Assembly: GCF_002926165.1 (NCBI RefSeq)
Contig: NZ_MAGP01000109.1
Coordinates: 1-64,000 of the forward strand
DNA length: 64,000 nt
Source: Micromonospora chalcea
GTDB taxonomy: Bacteria > Actinomycetota > Actinomycetes > Mycobacteriales > Micromonosporaceae
Direction: 5' to 3'
Part shown: positions 1 through 13,613 of the stretch, one piece after another
How positions within the stretch are numbered: the stretch's first letter is position 1
Layout: the number at the start of each line of letters is the position of its first letter
The notes under the pieces: model-generated
Databases searched by the model: none
What the model was told of the DNA's origin: nothing
Seen by the model: the letters and a program-made list of their open reading frames with translations, nothing else
Position numbers and translations under genes: made by a program

Positions 1-2
1 GG

Positions 3-5244
<5,242 letters not shown>

Positions 5245-5250
5245 CCGGAG

Positions 5251-5283
5251 CCGGGGCGGGCCTGGTGTCCCGGCCCGCCCCGG
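5251..5283. terminator. Convergent hairpin terminator after thiC
   Basis: A perfect 12-bp stem (5251-5262 with 5272-5283, CCGGGGCGGGCC arm) lies between thiC and the opposing membrane-protein gene. There is no U run, as is usual in this GC range; a role in both directions is inferred from its position. Confidence 0.6.
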
Positions 5284-5290
5284 TGCTCGT

Positions 5291-7918
5291 TCAGTCGCGG
5301 TGGTGCCGCCCGGTACGCAGCGAGCGGGCGTCGTCGGCGTTGTCGTCCGAGGCGAGACCGGCGACCCAGTCCACGTACTCGTCGTCGGCCGCGGTGGTCG
5401 GTTCGGCCGTACGCTCGGCCGGCTCCGGCTCATCCTTGGCCCGGTTGCGCCGGAACAGGCCGCGCCGGGCCTTCGACTTCCCGGCGGGCGCGTCGGCGTC
5501 GTCCGGTCCGGAGTGCCGCCCGCGCCGGGAGTCCGCCTCCGTCTCCGTGGCCTCCGGCAGCGCGGCACCCGCCTCGCCCGCCACGGCAGTCGCCGCCTCG
5601 GGCCGGGCGAGCGGCATCCCCGCCTCCGGCCGGGCGAGCGGCCCCGCCGGGCGGGCGTTCGTGGCGAGCGCGTCCCAACCGGTGCTCGCACCCGGCTCGG
5701 GCAGACCACGGTGCCGGGGACGCGGCGCCGGCTCGCCCGGGGCGACCGCGTCCGCGGCGTCCCGGTCCGGCGCGTCCGGTTCGGCGGTCGCGCGGTCCGG
5801 CCGGCCCGCCGGGGTGATCGGCCAGGCCGGGCGCACCTCGCCGGGCTGCCCGGTCACGTCCTCGAACATCGCGAACCGCGGCCGGGTCGACGGGGCGGGC
5901 GCCTGGTCGTCGAAGAAGAAGCTGCGTCCGGTACGCCCGGTCGGCGCCACCACGTTCGAGTCGGTGCTCGTGTCGTCCCGGTCCGGGTTCGTGGCCTGGG
6001 GGGTCGGCTCGGCGTCGGCTCCCCCGCTCGGCGCAGCTTCGGTTCGGCCGCCCGGTGTCGTCGGCGCGGTCTCGGCCGGGCCGGGGGAGGCCGGACCGGT
6101 GGCGCGCGGCGCCTTCGGAGTGCGGGTACGCCGGGGGCGTGCGGCGCGGCCGGCCGCGCCGGTGTCTCCGGGGGCTTCGGCCGGTGGCGCGGCGGGGGTG
6201 TCACTGCCCGCGTCGGCCGTGACCGGCCCGGCGAGGGCGCCGCTGTCCGTACGCGGGCCGGGAACGTGGCTGTCGGCGGTGGCCGGTGATGCGTCCTTCG
6301 CGGTGGTGCCCGCGCCGGCGCTGGGAGTGGTGACGTCTCCGGGGCGGGGTGCTGTGCCGTCGGCGGATGACACCGGCCCGTCGGTAGTCCCGCTGGACCG
6401 GCCCGCGCGGGTGCGGCGCGGCCGGGTCACCCGTGGCGTGGTCGCCGCCGCTTCCGGCGCCGGTGCGGCATCGTCCGTGCCGGTGCCGGTGCCGGTGCCG
6501 GTGCCGGTGCCGGTGGCGGTGGCGGTCTCGCTGTCGGCCGGAATGCCGGTGGCCTGCCCGGACGCTCCATCGGTGGCTTCGGAACCGGCGGCCGGGTCGG
6601 GAGCGGCCGGACGGTCCGTGGTGGCCGCCTCGCCGGTGCTGTCCGCGTGGGCCGTGCCCGGACCCGTGCCCGGACCCGCGACCGGGTCGGGGCGGCCCGC
6701 GGCGAGGACGTCGATGGCCGAGGTCCGGCGCCCCGGGGGCAGCAGACCCGGCATGGGCTGGCCGTGGCTCGTGTCGGCGACGGCCGGGCGCTCACCCGCC
6801 GGCCGTTCCGCAGCGGTCGGCAGATCGGCGGCGGGCAGATCCGCGAGGGCCGGCCGGCCGGCGGCGGGAAGATCGGTACCGGCCGGAGCCGTCGCCGTGG
6901 CCGAGCCGCCGGGCTCCGGCCAGTTCCAGTGCGCGGGCGCGGCGGCGCCGCTCGTCACCGGAGGCACGGGCGGCGCGGCCGGTACGCCCGGAGCGGCCGA
7001 GTGCGGCAGCGGCGCGAGGATGTCGGTGGCCTCGATTGCATCGGGATCGCCGTCGGCGGTGACCGGCCGGGGCAGCATCGTGGTGGCGGTCGAGCCGAGC
7101 GCACCGGCGACGACAGCGATCAGCGCGCCGTAGTAGGGCGCGATCTGGTACCTGTCGGTCGCCGCGCCCGGGCCGGCAGTCAGGTAGGCGAACGCGACGA
7201 GCACCGGACCGGCCGCGCCGGCCGCGCCACCGACCAGCGGCGGCCATCCGGCGCGGCGGGCCAGCACGCCGACCGCGCCACCGGCGAGCAGGGCCAGCGT
7301 GGGCAGCAGCAGCATGGACAGGCGCTGCGCGGCCGCCGGGTCCAGCCAGGACGGTTCGAGGACGCCGAGCCGGACGGATGCCAGCGGGCGGTCCGAGACG
7401 ATGGTGGGCGCGACGGACAGCAGCGCCAGCAGCCAGACGATCCCGGCGGTGATCGCCACACCCCAGCCGAATGGCGGCTTCAGCAGTACGGCGATCGCCG
7501 CGCCCGCGCCGACCACCGCGCCGAGCGCGGCGCAGACACCGGCGGCCCAGACCGGGTCGACGGATCCGGCCAGCTCGGCCGCGCGGGCCGGTTGCATGCA
7601 CAGCGGGGCGACCACCGTCGCGCCCAGCGCGCTGACGCCGGCGATGGAGAGCAGTTCGGTGGTGCCGCCGGGGAGGTCGTCGCGGCGGGCGAAGCGCTCG
7701 GTGAGGACGGCTCCGGCGACCGTGGCGACCACGGCGAACCAGCCCACCCAGACGAGCTGGGCGGGCCACCTGTTCACCGAGGCGTCGACGAACGCGCCGT
7801 CGAGGCGGACGACTCCGAAGCCGTACGCGATGCCCAACTGGCCGGCCCCGGCCAGTACGCTCACTCCGAGCGCCGTGAGCAGCAGCCTGCCCCACGTCCG
7901 AAAGGCCATGTCCGGCAC
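5291..7918 (-). CDS. Membrane protein with long disordered Pro/Ala/Thr cytosolic tail
   Basis: I do not recognise a named family. The first 290 or so of 875 residues hold about seven to eight hydrophobic segments (for example LLLTALGVSVLAGAGQLG, LVWVGWFAVVATVAGAVL, VAITAGIVWLLALLSVAP). The remaining two thirds are low-complexity Ala/Pro/Thr/Asp with RPRRTRAG and RPRRTRTPK basic patches, a TGTGTG repeat coded by CGGTGC units near 6481-6528, and a more ordered C-terminus (EYVDWVAGLASDD). No enzymatic motif is visible. It stands alone, convergent with thiC. Conserved Micromonosporaceae membrane proteins of this shape are usually labelled hypothetical. Confidence 0.75.
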   Translation of the reverse strand: MPDMAFRTWGRLLLTALGVSVLAGAGQLGIAYGFGVVRLDGAFVDASVNRWPAQLVWVGWFAVVATVAGAVLTERFARRDDLPGGTTELLSIAGVSALGATVVAPLCMQPARAAELAGSVDPVWAAGVCAALGAVVGAGAAIAVLLKPPFGWGVAITAGIVWLLALLSVAPTIVSDRPLASVRLGVLEPSWLDPAAAQRLSMLLLPTLALLAGGAVGVLARRAGWPPLVGGAAGAAGPVLVAFAYLTAGPGAATDRYQIAPYYGALIAVVAGALGSTATTMLPRPVTADGDPDAIEATDILAPLPHSAAPGVPAAPPVPPVTSGAAAPAHWNWPEPGGSATATAPAGTDLPAAGRPALADLPAADLPTAAERPAGERPAVADTSHGQPMPGLLPPGRRTSAIDVLAAGRPDPVAGPGTGPGTAHADSTGEAATTDRPAAPDPAAGSEATDGASGQATGIPADSETATATGTGTGTGTGTGTDDAAPAPEAAATTPRVTRPRRTRAGRSSGTTDGPVSSADGTAPRPGDVTTPSAGAGTTAKDASPATADSHVPGPRTDSGALAGPVTADAGSDTPAAPPAEAPGDTGAAGRAARPRRTRTPKAPRATGPASPGPAETAPTTPGGRTEAAPSGGADAEPTPQATNPDRDDTSTDSNVVAPTGRTGRSFFFDDQAPAPSTRPRFAMFEDVTGQPGEVRPAWPITPAGRPDRATAEPDAPDRDAADAVAPGEPAPRPRHRGLPEPGASTGWDALATNARPAGPLARPEAGMPLARPEAATAVAGEAGAALPEATETEADSRRGRHSGPDDADAPAGKSKARRGLFRRNRAKDEPEPAERTAEPTTAADDEYVDWVAGLASDDNADDARSLRTGRHHRD
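6481..6528. repeat. CGGTGC hexanucleotide tandem repeat in coding sequence
   Basis: Five exact CGGTGC units run from 6481 to 6510, followed by CGGTGG units. On the coding (minus) strand they spell alternating Thr-Gly in the disordered tail of the membrane protein. Unit-number changes would keep frame. Confidence 0.85.
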
Positions 7919-7983
7919 GTTACGGCCCGGTGCCCCCGATCGCCACCTTGCCGCCGCGCGGCGCGGCGAACCTGCCGGCGTGG

Positions 7984-8292
7984 CTACTTCAGCTCGACCA
8001 GGCGGGCGAGGTAGGTGGTGTCGCCGACGTTGGTCAGCATGTGCACCGCGCCCGGATCCCGGTAGACGACGCCGCCGGTCGGCTCGTCGGCGTCGATGGT
8101 GGTGCCGTCGATCGTCTGCACCACGTTCTTCGCGCCCTGGACCGCCACCACCAGGTACGGGTGGTCGTGGCGGTGCAGCGGCTGCCGCTCACCCGGCTCC
8201 AGCCGGATGTGCCAGACCCGTACGCGGTCGTTCTCGTACACGATCTCCTGGCCCACCGGGCCGAGTTCGAGGTCGGCGGAGAGTTCGGTCAT
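7984..8292 (-). CDS. Small cupin-domain protein
   Basis: The 102-residue protein has one cupin barrel with the metal-ligand motif PLHRHDHPYLVVAVQG and the second-motif region DPGAVHMLTNVG. It could bind a metal and act as a dioxygenase, isomerase or small-molecule binding protein; the substrate is unknown. The ATG at 8292 overlaps the stop of the LLM oxidoreductase gene by four bases (ATGA), so it is the last gene of an ATPase-oxidoreductase-cupin operon and is probably translated with it. Confidence 0.85.
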   Translation of the reverse strand: MTELSADLELGPVGQEIVYENDRVRVWHIRLEPGERQPLHRHDHPYLVVAVQGAKNVVQTIDGTTIDADEPTGGVVYRDPGAVHMLTNVGDTTYLARLVELK

Positions 8293-9239
8293 CGCGGTCC
8301 GTCCAGTTGGGGGAGCACCTCGGCGGCGATGAGCTCCACGTGGTCGAGGTCGTCGAAGTCGATCAGGCGCAGGTGCACCCGGGTGGCCCCGATCGCGGCG
8401 AACTCGCCGATCCGGTCCACGAGCTGGGCGGGGGAGCCGACCACCGGGTCCTCCGGCGGCAGCGCGCTCGTGACGTGCAGCGGGGCGGCCCGGCGCTGCG
8501 CCTCGGCGTCGGTGCGTCCGATCGCCACGACGATGCCGGCGGAGAGCGTCAGCGGGGCCCGGCCGGAGGCGTCCCGGCCGGTGCGGTCGCACGCCTCCCG
8601 GACCCGGTCGTACGCGGAGGCGGTCTCGGCCACGCTCTTGAACGGCATGTTGAACTCGTCGGCGTAGCGGGCGGCCAGCTCGGGCGTGCGCTTCGGTCCC
8701 CGGCCGCCGACGATCACCGGCGGGCCGGGCTGCTGCACCGGTTTGGGCAGCGTCGGCGCGTCGACCAGGCGGTAGTGCTCGCCGGTGAAGCTGTACGTCT
8801 CGTCGGCCGGGGTGCGCCACAGCCCGGTGACGATCTCCAGCTGCTCGGCGAGCCGGTCGAAGCGTTCGCTGACCGGCGGGAACGGGATGCCGAACGCGGT
8901 GTGCTCACGCTCATACCAGCCGGCGCCGATGCCCAGCTCGACCCGGCCGCCGCTCATCCGGTCGACCTGGGCGACCATGACGGCGAGCGGCCCGGGGAGC
9001 CGGAACGTGGCGGACGTGACGAGCGTGCCGAGCCGGATCCGGGAGGTCTCCCGGGCCAGTGCGGCGAGCGTCAGCCAGGCGTCGGTGGGGCCGGGCAGCG
9101 CCGGCTCGTCCCCCATCGCCCGGTAGTGGTCGGCCCGGAAGAAGCCCTCGAAGCCGGTCTCCTCGACCAGCCGGGCGAACCGGAGCTGGTCGTCGTAGTC
9201 CGCTCCGCGGTGGGGTTCGGTGAAGACCGAGACCCGCAT
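8289..9239 (-). CDS. LLM-class (probably F420-dependent) oxidoreductase
   Basis: The 316-residue protein is a luciferase-like TIM barrel: FFRADHYRA, RIRLGTLVTSATFRLPGPLA, MSGGRVELGIGAGWYEREHTAFG and PPVIVGGRGPKRTPELAARYADEFN are diagnostic of the F420-dependent subgroup rather than of FMN-dependent SsuD, though the two share the fold. The start is ATG 9239, nine bases after GGGAGG; a GTG at 9245 overlapping the ATPase gene would add two residues. It lies between an ABC ATPase and a cupin in one operon. Oxidation or desulfonation of the imported solute is an inference from this arrangement. Confidence 0.88.
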   Translation of the reverse strand: MRVSVFTEPHRGADYDDQLRFARLVEETGFEGFFRADHYRAMGDEPALPGPTDAWLTLAALARETSRIRLGTLVTSATFRLPGPLAVMVAQVDRMSGGRVELGIGAGWYEREHTAFGIPFPPVSERFDRLAEQLEIVTGLWRTPADETYSFTGEHYRLVDAPTLPKPVQQPGPPVIVGGRGPKRTPELAARYADEFNMPFKSVAETASAYDRVREACDRTGRDASGRAPLTLSAGIVVAIGRTDAEAQRRAAPLHVTSALPPEDPVVGSPAQLVDRIGEFAAIGATRVHLRLIDFDDLDHVELIAAEVLPQLDGPR

Positions 9240-9241
9240 GG

Positions 9242-10024
9242 TCACCGTCCTCCCACGGGTACGCCGGGGGCGTCCCGCTCCATCAGCAGTTCGTGCAGCT
9301 CGGCGCTGATCCGCGCGACGTCGGCCAGGTGTTCGTGCCGGCCGAGCGTGCGGGGCCGGGGGACGTTCACCTCGACCACCTCGCGGATCCGGCCGGGGCG
9401 CGGGCTGAGCACGACGACCCGGTCGGCGAGCAGCACCGCCTCGTCGATCGAGTGGGTGACGAAGACGATCGTGGCCTTCGTCTCCATGTGCACCCGCTGG
9501 AGTTCGCCGGAAAGTTCCTCGCGGGTGAGCGCGTCGAGCGCGGAGAACGGCTCGTCCATGAGCATCACCCGGGGTGAGCCGATGAGCGACCGGCAGAGCG
9601 AGACGCGCTGCTGCATGCCACCGGACAGCTCGTGCGGGAGCCGCTTCTCGAAGCCGCCCAGCCCGGCCATCTCCAGCAGCTGGCGGGCGCGGTCGCGGTG
9701 CTCGGCCCGGCGCCAGCCGAAGATCTCCACCGGCAGCAGCACGTTGTCCAGCACCGTGCGCCAGGGCAGCAGGGCCGGCCGCTGGAACAGCATGGCCACG
9801 TCGCGGCGGGGCTTCGTGATCGGCGTACCGGCCACGGTGATCTCGCCGCCGCTGACCGGGAGCAGGCCGGCGATCATGCGCAGGAGCGTGGACTTGCCAC
9901 AGCCGGACCGGCCGAGTACGGCGACGAACTCGCCTTCGGCGACGTCGAGGTCGATGCCGCGCAGCGCCTCCACCTGCCCGGATCGGCCGTCGAAGGTGCG
10001 GGACACCCCGGACAGTCGGATCAT
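9242..10024 (-). CDS. ABC transporter ATPase, NitT/TauT/ThiZ class
   Basis: This is the nucleotide-binding subunit of an importer. It has Walker A GRSGCGKST, Q-loop MLFQRPALLPWRTV, signature LSGGMQQRVSLCRSL, Walker B VMLMDEPFSALD and the H-loop VTHSIDEA. The FQRPALLPW and LDALTR stretches are typical of the SsuB/TauB/ThiZ subgroup. ATG 10024 is used; an in-frame ATG at 10045 would add MEGSRRK. The cognate binding protein and permease are transcribed divergently from 10309 and 11440, which splits one importer over two operons sharing a 284-base control region. Confidence 0.92.
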   Translation of the reverse strand: MIRLSGVSRTFDGRSGQVEALRGIDLDVAEGEFVAVLGRSGCGKSTLLRMIAGLLPVSGGEITVAGTPITKPRRDVAMLFQRPALLPWRTVLDNVLLPVEIFGWRRAEHRDRARQLLEMAGLGGFEKRLPHELSGGMQQRVSLCRSLIGSPRVMLMDEPFSALDALTREELSGELQRVHMETKATIVFVTHSIDEAVLLADRVVVLSPRPGRIREVVEVNVPRPRTLGRHEHLADVARISAELHELLMERDAPGVPVGGR

Positions 10025-10076
10025 CTTCCGCCGGCTCCCTTCCACGTCGTCCGAATGCGAGCCGGGCTAGCGTAGC

Positions 10077-10099
10077 GGACGGTGCTTATAGCACTGTCC
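10077..10099. promoter_or_regulatory. Palindrome in divergent transporter control region
   Basis: GGACGGTGCT, TAT, AGCACTGTCC form an inverted repeat pairing at nine of ten positions, the tenth being a G-T pair. It sits 53 bases upstream of the ATPase start and 210 bases upstream of the binding-protein start. A repressor site or the centre of a divergent promoter are the likely roles; no TPP riboswitch (THI box) was found in 10025-10308. Confidence 0.4.
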
Positions 10100-10308
10100 G
10101 GGGTGGACGTCAGTCCGCTTTCCGTCACGCAACTTCGTTTCCGTTCCGCAACCGGGACGGAGGGAGCGCGCCATCCGCCTTCTCGTACGCTGTTGCGCGC
10201 GAAGAGTCCCCTCACGACGGTCCAGTCGGCCCAACCCTCCTGCCGGCCCCGTCGGACCCACGACCCGACCGGCGAGAAAGTCCTGGTCGGAAAGGACATG
10301 GTGCACTG

Positions 10309-11337
10309 ATGAGAAGGCTGACCCGTACGGTCGCCGCCGCGGCTCTGGCTACCGCCCTCGCCCTCGTGGGCGGCTGCAGCAGCGACTCGGACAAGTCCGA
10401 GAGCGGCGGCGGAAACGGCGGCGCGCTGGAAAAGGTGACGTACCTCACCTCGTTCGGCAACTTCGGCCGTGACTCCTACGCCTGGGTGGCGAAGGACAAG
10501 GGCTTCTTCAAGGAGGCCGGTTTCGACGTCGACATCAAGCCCGGCCAGGGCACCGGCTCCGTCATCCAGACCATCACCGGCGGGCAGGCCCAGTTCGGCC
10601 CGATCGACCTGACCGGTGGCATCCTCCAGCTCGGCAACGGCCTGGCGAAGGACTTCGTGGCGGTGGCCGCGATCCAGCAGCGCACCATGGCCGCGATCGT
10701 CACGGTCGAGGGCAAGAACATCGCCACCCCGAAGGACCTCGAGGGCAAGAAGCTCGCGGACACCCCCTCCTCCGTCGTGCGCAACCTCTTCCCCACGTAC
10801 GCGCGGCTCGCCGGCATCGACGGCAGCAAGGTGACCTGGGTCAACGGTGAGGCGCAGAGCCTGATGCCGATGCTCGGCTCCGGCTCGGTGGACGGCATCG
10901 GCCAGTTCGTCGTCGGCCAGCCGACGGTGGAGACGGTGACCAAGAAGAAGCCGGTCATCCTGCCGTACAGCAACGTGATGCAGGACCTCTACGGCAACGC
11001 GCTGATCACCTCCACGAAGCTCGCCAAGGAGAAGCCGGAGATGGTGAAGAAGTTCACCGCCGCGCTGCTCAAGGGCCTGGAGTACTCGCTGGCGCACCCG
11101 GACGAGGCCGCCGAGATCCTGAAGAAGAACGTGCCGGCCGCCGTCCCGGCCGCGGCCTCCGCCGAGCTTCAGCTGATGGCCGCGTACGTCCGGTCGAGCA
11201 ACTCCGGCACCGCGATCGGCACGCTGGACAGCGGCCGGGTGGCCAAGAGCATCGCCCTGCTGAAGGGCGCGGGCGCGCTCAAGCAGGACCTCACCCCGGA
11301 CCAGATCATCGACTTCGACCTCGCGCCGAAGGCCTGA
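10309..11337 (+). CDS. ABC transporter substrate-binding lipoprotein, NMT1/THI5-like
   Basis: The 342-residue product has a lipoprotein signal with lipobox LVGGC (Cys near residue 23), then a NitT/TauT-type periplasmic-binding fold: GFFKEAGFDVDI, GGQAQFGPIDL, KDLEGKKLADTPSS and MLGSGSVDGI. It belongs to the fold that binds sulfonates, nitriles or thiamine pyrimidine precursors. Pyrimidine uptake would fit the neighbouring thi operon; sulfonate uptake would fit the LLM oxidoreductase. The sequence alone does not decide. A strong hairpin separates it from its permease gene. Confidence 0.9.
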   Translation: MRRLTRTVAAAALATALALVGGCSSDSDKSESGGGNGGALEKVTYLTSFGNFGRDSYAWVAKDKGFFKEAGFDVDIKPGQGTGSVIQTITGGQAQFGPIDLTGGILQLGNGLAKDFVAVAAIQQRTMAAIVTVEGKNIATPKDLEGKKLADTPSSVVRNLFPTYARLAGIDGSKVTWVNGEAQSLMPMLGSGSVDGIGQFVVGQPTVETVTKKKPVILPYSNVMQDLYGNALITSTKLAKEKPEMVKKFTAALLKGLEYSLAHPDEAAEILKKNVPAAVPAAASAELQLMAAYVRSSNSGTAIGTLDSGRVAKSIALLKGAGALKQDLTPDQIIDFDLAPKA

Positions 11338-11356
11338 CCGGTCCGCTCGGGCCAAC

Positions 11357-11396
11357 GGGGGTGCGACCCGCCGGACACCCGGCGGGGCGCACCCCC
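11357..11396 (+). terminator. Intercistronic hairpin after binding-protein gene
   Basis: An 18-bp stem with one mismatch (11357-11374 with 11379-11396) closes on ACAC. It lies 19 bases after the binding-protein stop and 43 bases before the permease start, where it may stop most transcripts or protect the upstream mRNA, giving more binding protein than permease. Confidence 0.65.
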
Positions 11397-11439
11397 TTCC
11401 CGTGCCGGTCGCACCGACCGGCGCAGAGAGGAGGACACG

Positions 11440-12273
11440 TTGACACAGTTGACCGAGGCCCGGCCGGAGGCGCCGCAGCCGCGCCCGGCGGTCCGGCGCG
11501 GGTTCGCCGTACGTCCGGCTGCGGTCGGGCTGCCGGCGCTCGGCCTGGTGATCGCGGTGGCCGGCTGGTGGCTGGTCACCTCGGGGCTGAACCTGGTGCA
11601 CCCGGCCGCGCTGCCGCCGCCGCAGGCGGTGGGGGAGTCCCTCGCGAACGCCACCGACGTGCTGCTGCCCGCGTTGGGCATCACCACCTGGATGACGGTG
11701 CTCGGCTTCCTGCTCTCGTCGGCCGCCGGGGTGCTGATCGGGATGGCGCTGGCCGCGTCCCGCCGGGTCGAGCGGATGTTCGCGCCGTTGCTGGTGGCCG
11801 TGAACGCGGTCCCGAAGATCGCGTTCGGGCCGCTGCTGGTGGTGGCCGTCGGCTGGGGTCAGAAACCCATTCTGACCATGGTGTTCCTGCTCTGCTTCTT
11901 CCCGATCGTGCTCTCCACCGCCACCGGCCTGACCACCACGCCGGCGGACCTGGCGGAGCTGAGCCGGTCGCTGAACGCCTCGTGGTGGCAGTCGTTCCGC
12001 AAGGTGCGCTTCCCGTCCGCGCTGCCGCAGATCTTCGTCGGGCTCAAGGTGGCCATGCCGCTGGCCGCGATCGGCGCGGTGATCGGCGAGTTCTACTCGG
12101 ACCGTCCCGGTCTGGGCTACCAGATCCTGCAGTACAACGGCGTCGGCGACACCGCCACCGCCTGGGCGGCGATCGTGCTGGTGGCCCTGATGAGCATCGC
12201 GCTCTACGCCGCCCTCAGCCTCGTCGAGCGCCTGGCCCTGCCCTGGGTGAAGGCCACCACCTCAGCCCGCTGA
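11440..12273 (+). CDS. ABC transporter permease, NitT/TauT class
   Basis: This 277-residue inner-membrane subunit has about six transmembrane helices and the BPD_transp_1 EAA-type loop, here ELSRSLNASWWQSFRKVRFPSALPQIF, which contacts the ATPase. The start is TTG 11440, supported by GAGAGGAGG six bases upstream and the absence of a better codon. It pairs with the lipoprotein at 10309 and the ATPase at 9242. Its 3' end faces the LivJ-like gene, with the 72-nt stem-loop repeat between them. Confidence 0.9.
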   Translation: MTQLTEARPEAPQPRPAVRRGFAVRPAAVGLPALGLVIAVAGWWLVTSGLNLVHPAALPPPQAVGESLANATDVLLPALGITTWMTVLGFLLSSAAGVLIGMALAASRRVERMFAPLLVAVNAVPKIAFGPLLVVAVGWGQKPILTMVFLLCFFPIVLSTATGLTTTPADLAELSRSLNASWWQSFRKVRFPSALPQIFVGLKVAMPLAAIGAVIGEFYSDRPGLGYQILQYNGVGDTATAWAAIVLVALMSIALYAALSLVERLALPWVKATTSAR

Positions 12274-12349
12274 CCACAACCAGGTAACCCGACGTCGGCC
12301 GAGAACCCAGAAGGAAACCTCAACCCACGGATGGCGGCCGACCACGACA

Positions 12350-12421
12350 GGCGTGGCCCCACCGCAACCGGCGCAGGGATCAAGCCTGACCGCCCGGAGC
12401 CGGTTGCGGTGGGGCCACGCC
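12350..12421. repeat. 72-nt stem-loop repeat, family 2 copy B (possible bidirectional terminator)
   Basis: Arms 12350-12372 and 12399-12421 are perfect 23-base reverse complements around a 26-base loop (12373-12398) with ATCAAGCCTGACCGCCCGGA. The loop matches copy A at 25 of 26 bases while the arms differ. It lies between two convergent genes, 77 bases after the permease stop and 10 bases from the end of the opposing gene, so it could terminate both. Confidence 0.9.
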
Positions 12422-12431
12422 CCAACAGTGA

Positions 12432-13613
12432 CTAACCGGCGAGCCGCCAACGCCCACCACGAGCCACCAGCGTCGTCAACGCCTGCGGCATCAACCCGGA
12501 GTGGTTGTCCGGCGTCATCCGGATCGGCCCGGACAGCCCGTCCAGCTGCGAGGTCTCCAGCACGTCGCGCAGCGCGTCCCGGTCGACAGTGCCCGGTTCG
12601 CCACCGGCGCGCTGCTCGGCGTCGACGATCAGCTGGACCGCGTCGGCCGCGAACGAGGAGAAGCCGTTGTAGCCGCCGAAGCGGGCGGTGTACTCCTGGA
12701 ACCACTGCCGGCGCGCCGCCTTGGCCGGTGTGGTGGCGATCACGTCGTCGATCACCATGGTCTGCGTGAAGATCAGCGTGGCCTCTTCGGTGGAGCGGGC
12801 CGACGGGCCCAGGAAGAGGTCGCCGGCGGCCGCGGCGTCGAAGAACAGCGACCCGCGGAACTTGCTCTGCCGGGCCGTGGTCGCGGCCAGCGTCGCCTGC
12901 TCCGGCGTGGTCCAGAGGATCAGGGCCTGCGGCTTGGCGGCGATCAATTCGTTGACCTGCGTGCCGACCTCGGTGTCGGTGAGCCGCACCGATTCGTTGC
13001 CGACCAGCCGCACCGTGGTCTTTTCCAGTTCCCGGCGCAGCGCGGTGAGCCCTTCCTGGCCGTAACCGTCGGCGCTGTGCAGCAGCGCGACCTTGCGGAT
13101 GTCGCGCCGGTCCAGTTCGGTGGCGAGCGCGGCGGCGCTGTCGGCGGCGTTCGGGGCGAGCCTGAAGACATATCGCCGTTCGCCCACCGGTTCGGTGACC
13201 GCGCTCGAGGAGGCCAGTGCGATCGTCGGAATGCGCTTCTCGCCGATGGTGCGGGCCGCGCCCACCGCGCATTCGTTGCAGCCGCCCATGATGACGGCGC
13301 TCACCCGTGAGTCGCCGCTGAAATCATTGATGTTCCGCAAGGACTCCGCAGCGTCGGAGCGGTTGTCCTTGACCCGCAGATCGATCTTCCGGCCGCCCAG
13401 CGCACCGGACGAGTTCAACTGCTCGACCTTCAGTTCCAGCGCCCGCTGGTACACCTTGCCGACCGGCGCGGACGCGCCGGAGAGTTCCAGGTCGGCGGCG
13501 ATGACGATGGGGCTGGTGTCCTGCGGTTCCCCGCCGATCCCGCAGCCGGTGAGCGTGGTGGCCAGCACGGCCGATGCGAGCGCCGCGATGCTCGCGGAGC
13601 GGATGGGGCTCAA
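12432..13613 (-). CDS. LivJ-like ABC substrate-binding lipoprotein
   Basis: The 393-residue protein has a lipobox (TLTGC, Cys near residue 24) and a type I periplasmic-binding fold of the branched-chain amino acid/urea family: ELSGASAPVGKVYQRALELKVEQLNSSGALGG is the standard opening, followed by MGGCNECAVGAARTIGE and VALLHSADGYGQEG. There is no permease or ATPase beside it. It is transcribed away from the conservon, so it could be an orphan sensor rather than a transporter part. The start is TTG 13613, six bases after GGAGG. Confidence 0.85.
   Translation of the reverse strand: MSPIRSASIAALASAVLATTLTGCGIGGEPQDTSPIVIAADLELSGASAPVGKVYQRALELKVEQLNSSGALGGRKIDLRVKDNRSDAAESLRNINDFSGDSRVSAVIMGGCNECAVGAARTIGEKRIPTIALASSSAVTEPVGERRYVFRLAPNAADSAAALATELDRRDIRKVALLHSADGYGQEGLTALRRELEKTTVRLVGNESVRLTDTEVGTQVNELIAAKPQALILWTTPEQATLAATTARQSKFRGSLFFDAAAAGDLFLGPSARSTEEATLIFTQTMVIDDVIATTPAKAARRQWFQEYTARFGGYNGFSSFAADAVQLIVDAEQRAGGEPGTVDRDALRDVLETSQLDGLSGPIRMTPDNHSGLMPQALTTLVARGGRWRLAG

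Noticed and set aside
6475..6530. CRISPR-like array
   Set aside because: The repeat unit is six bases, contiguous and coding; there are no spacers.
10025..10308. TPP riboswitch before the ThiY-like lipoprotein
   Set aside because: No CTGAGA-type or other THI-box core was found; only a palindrome at 10077-10099 is present.
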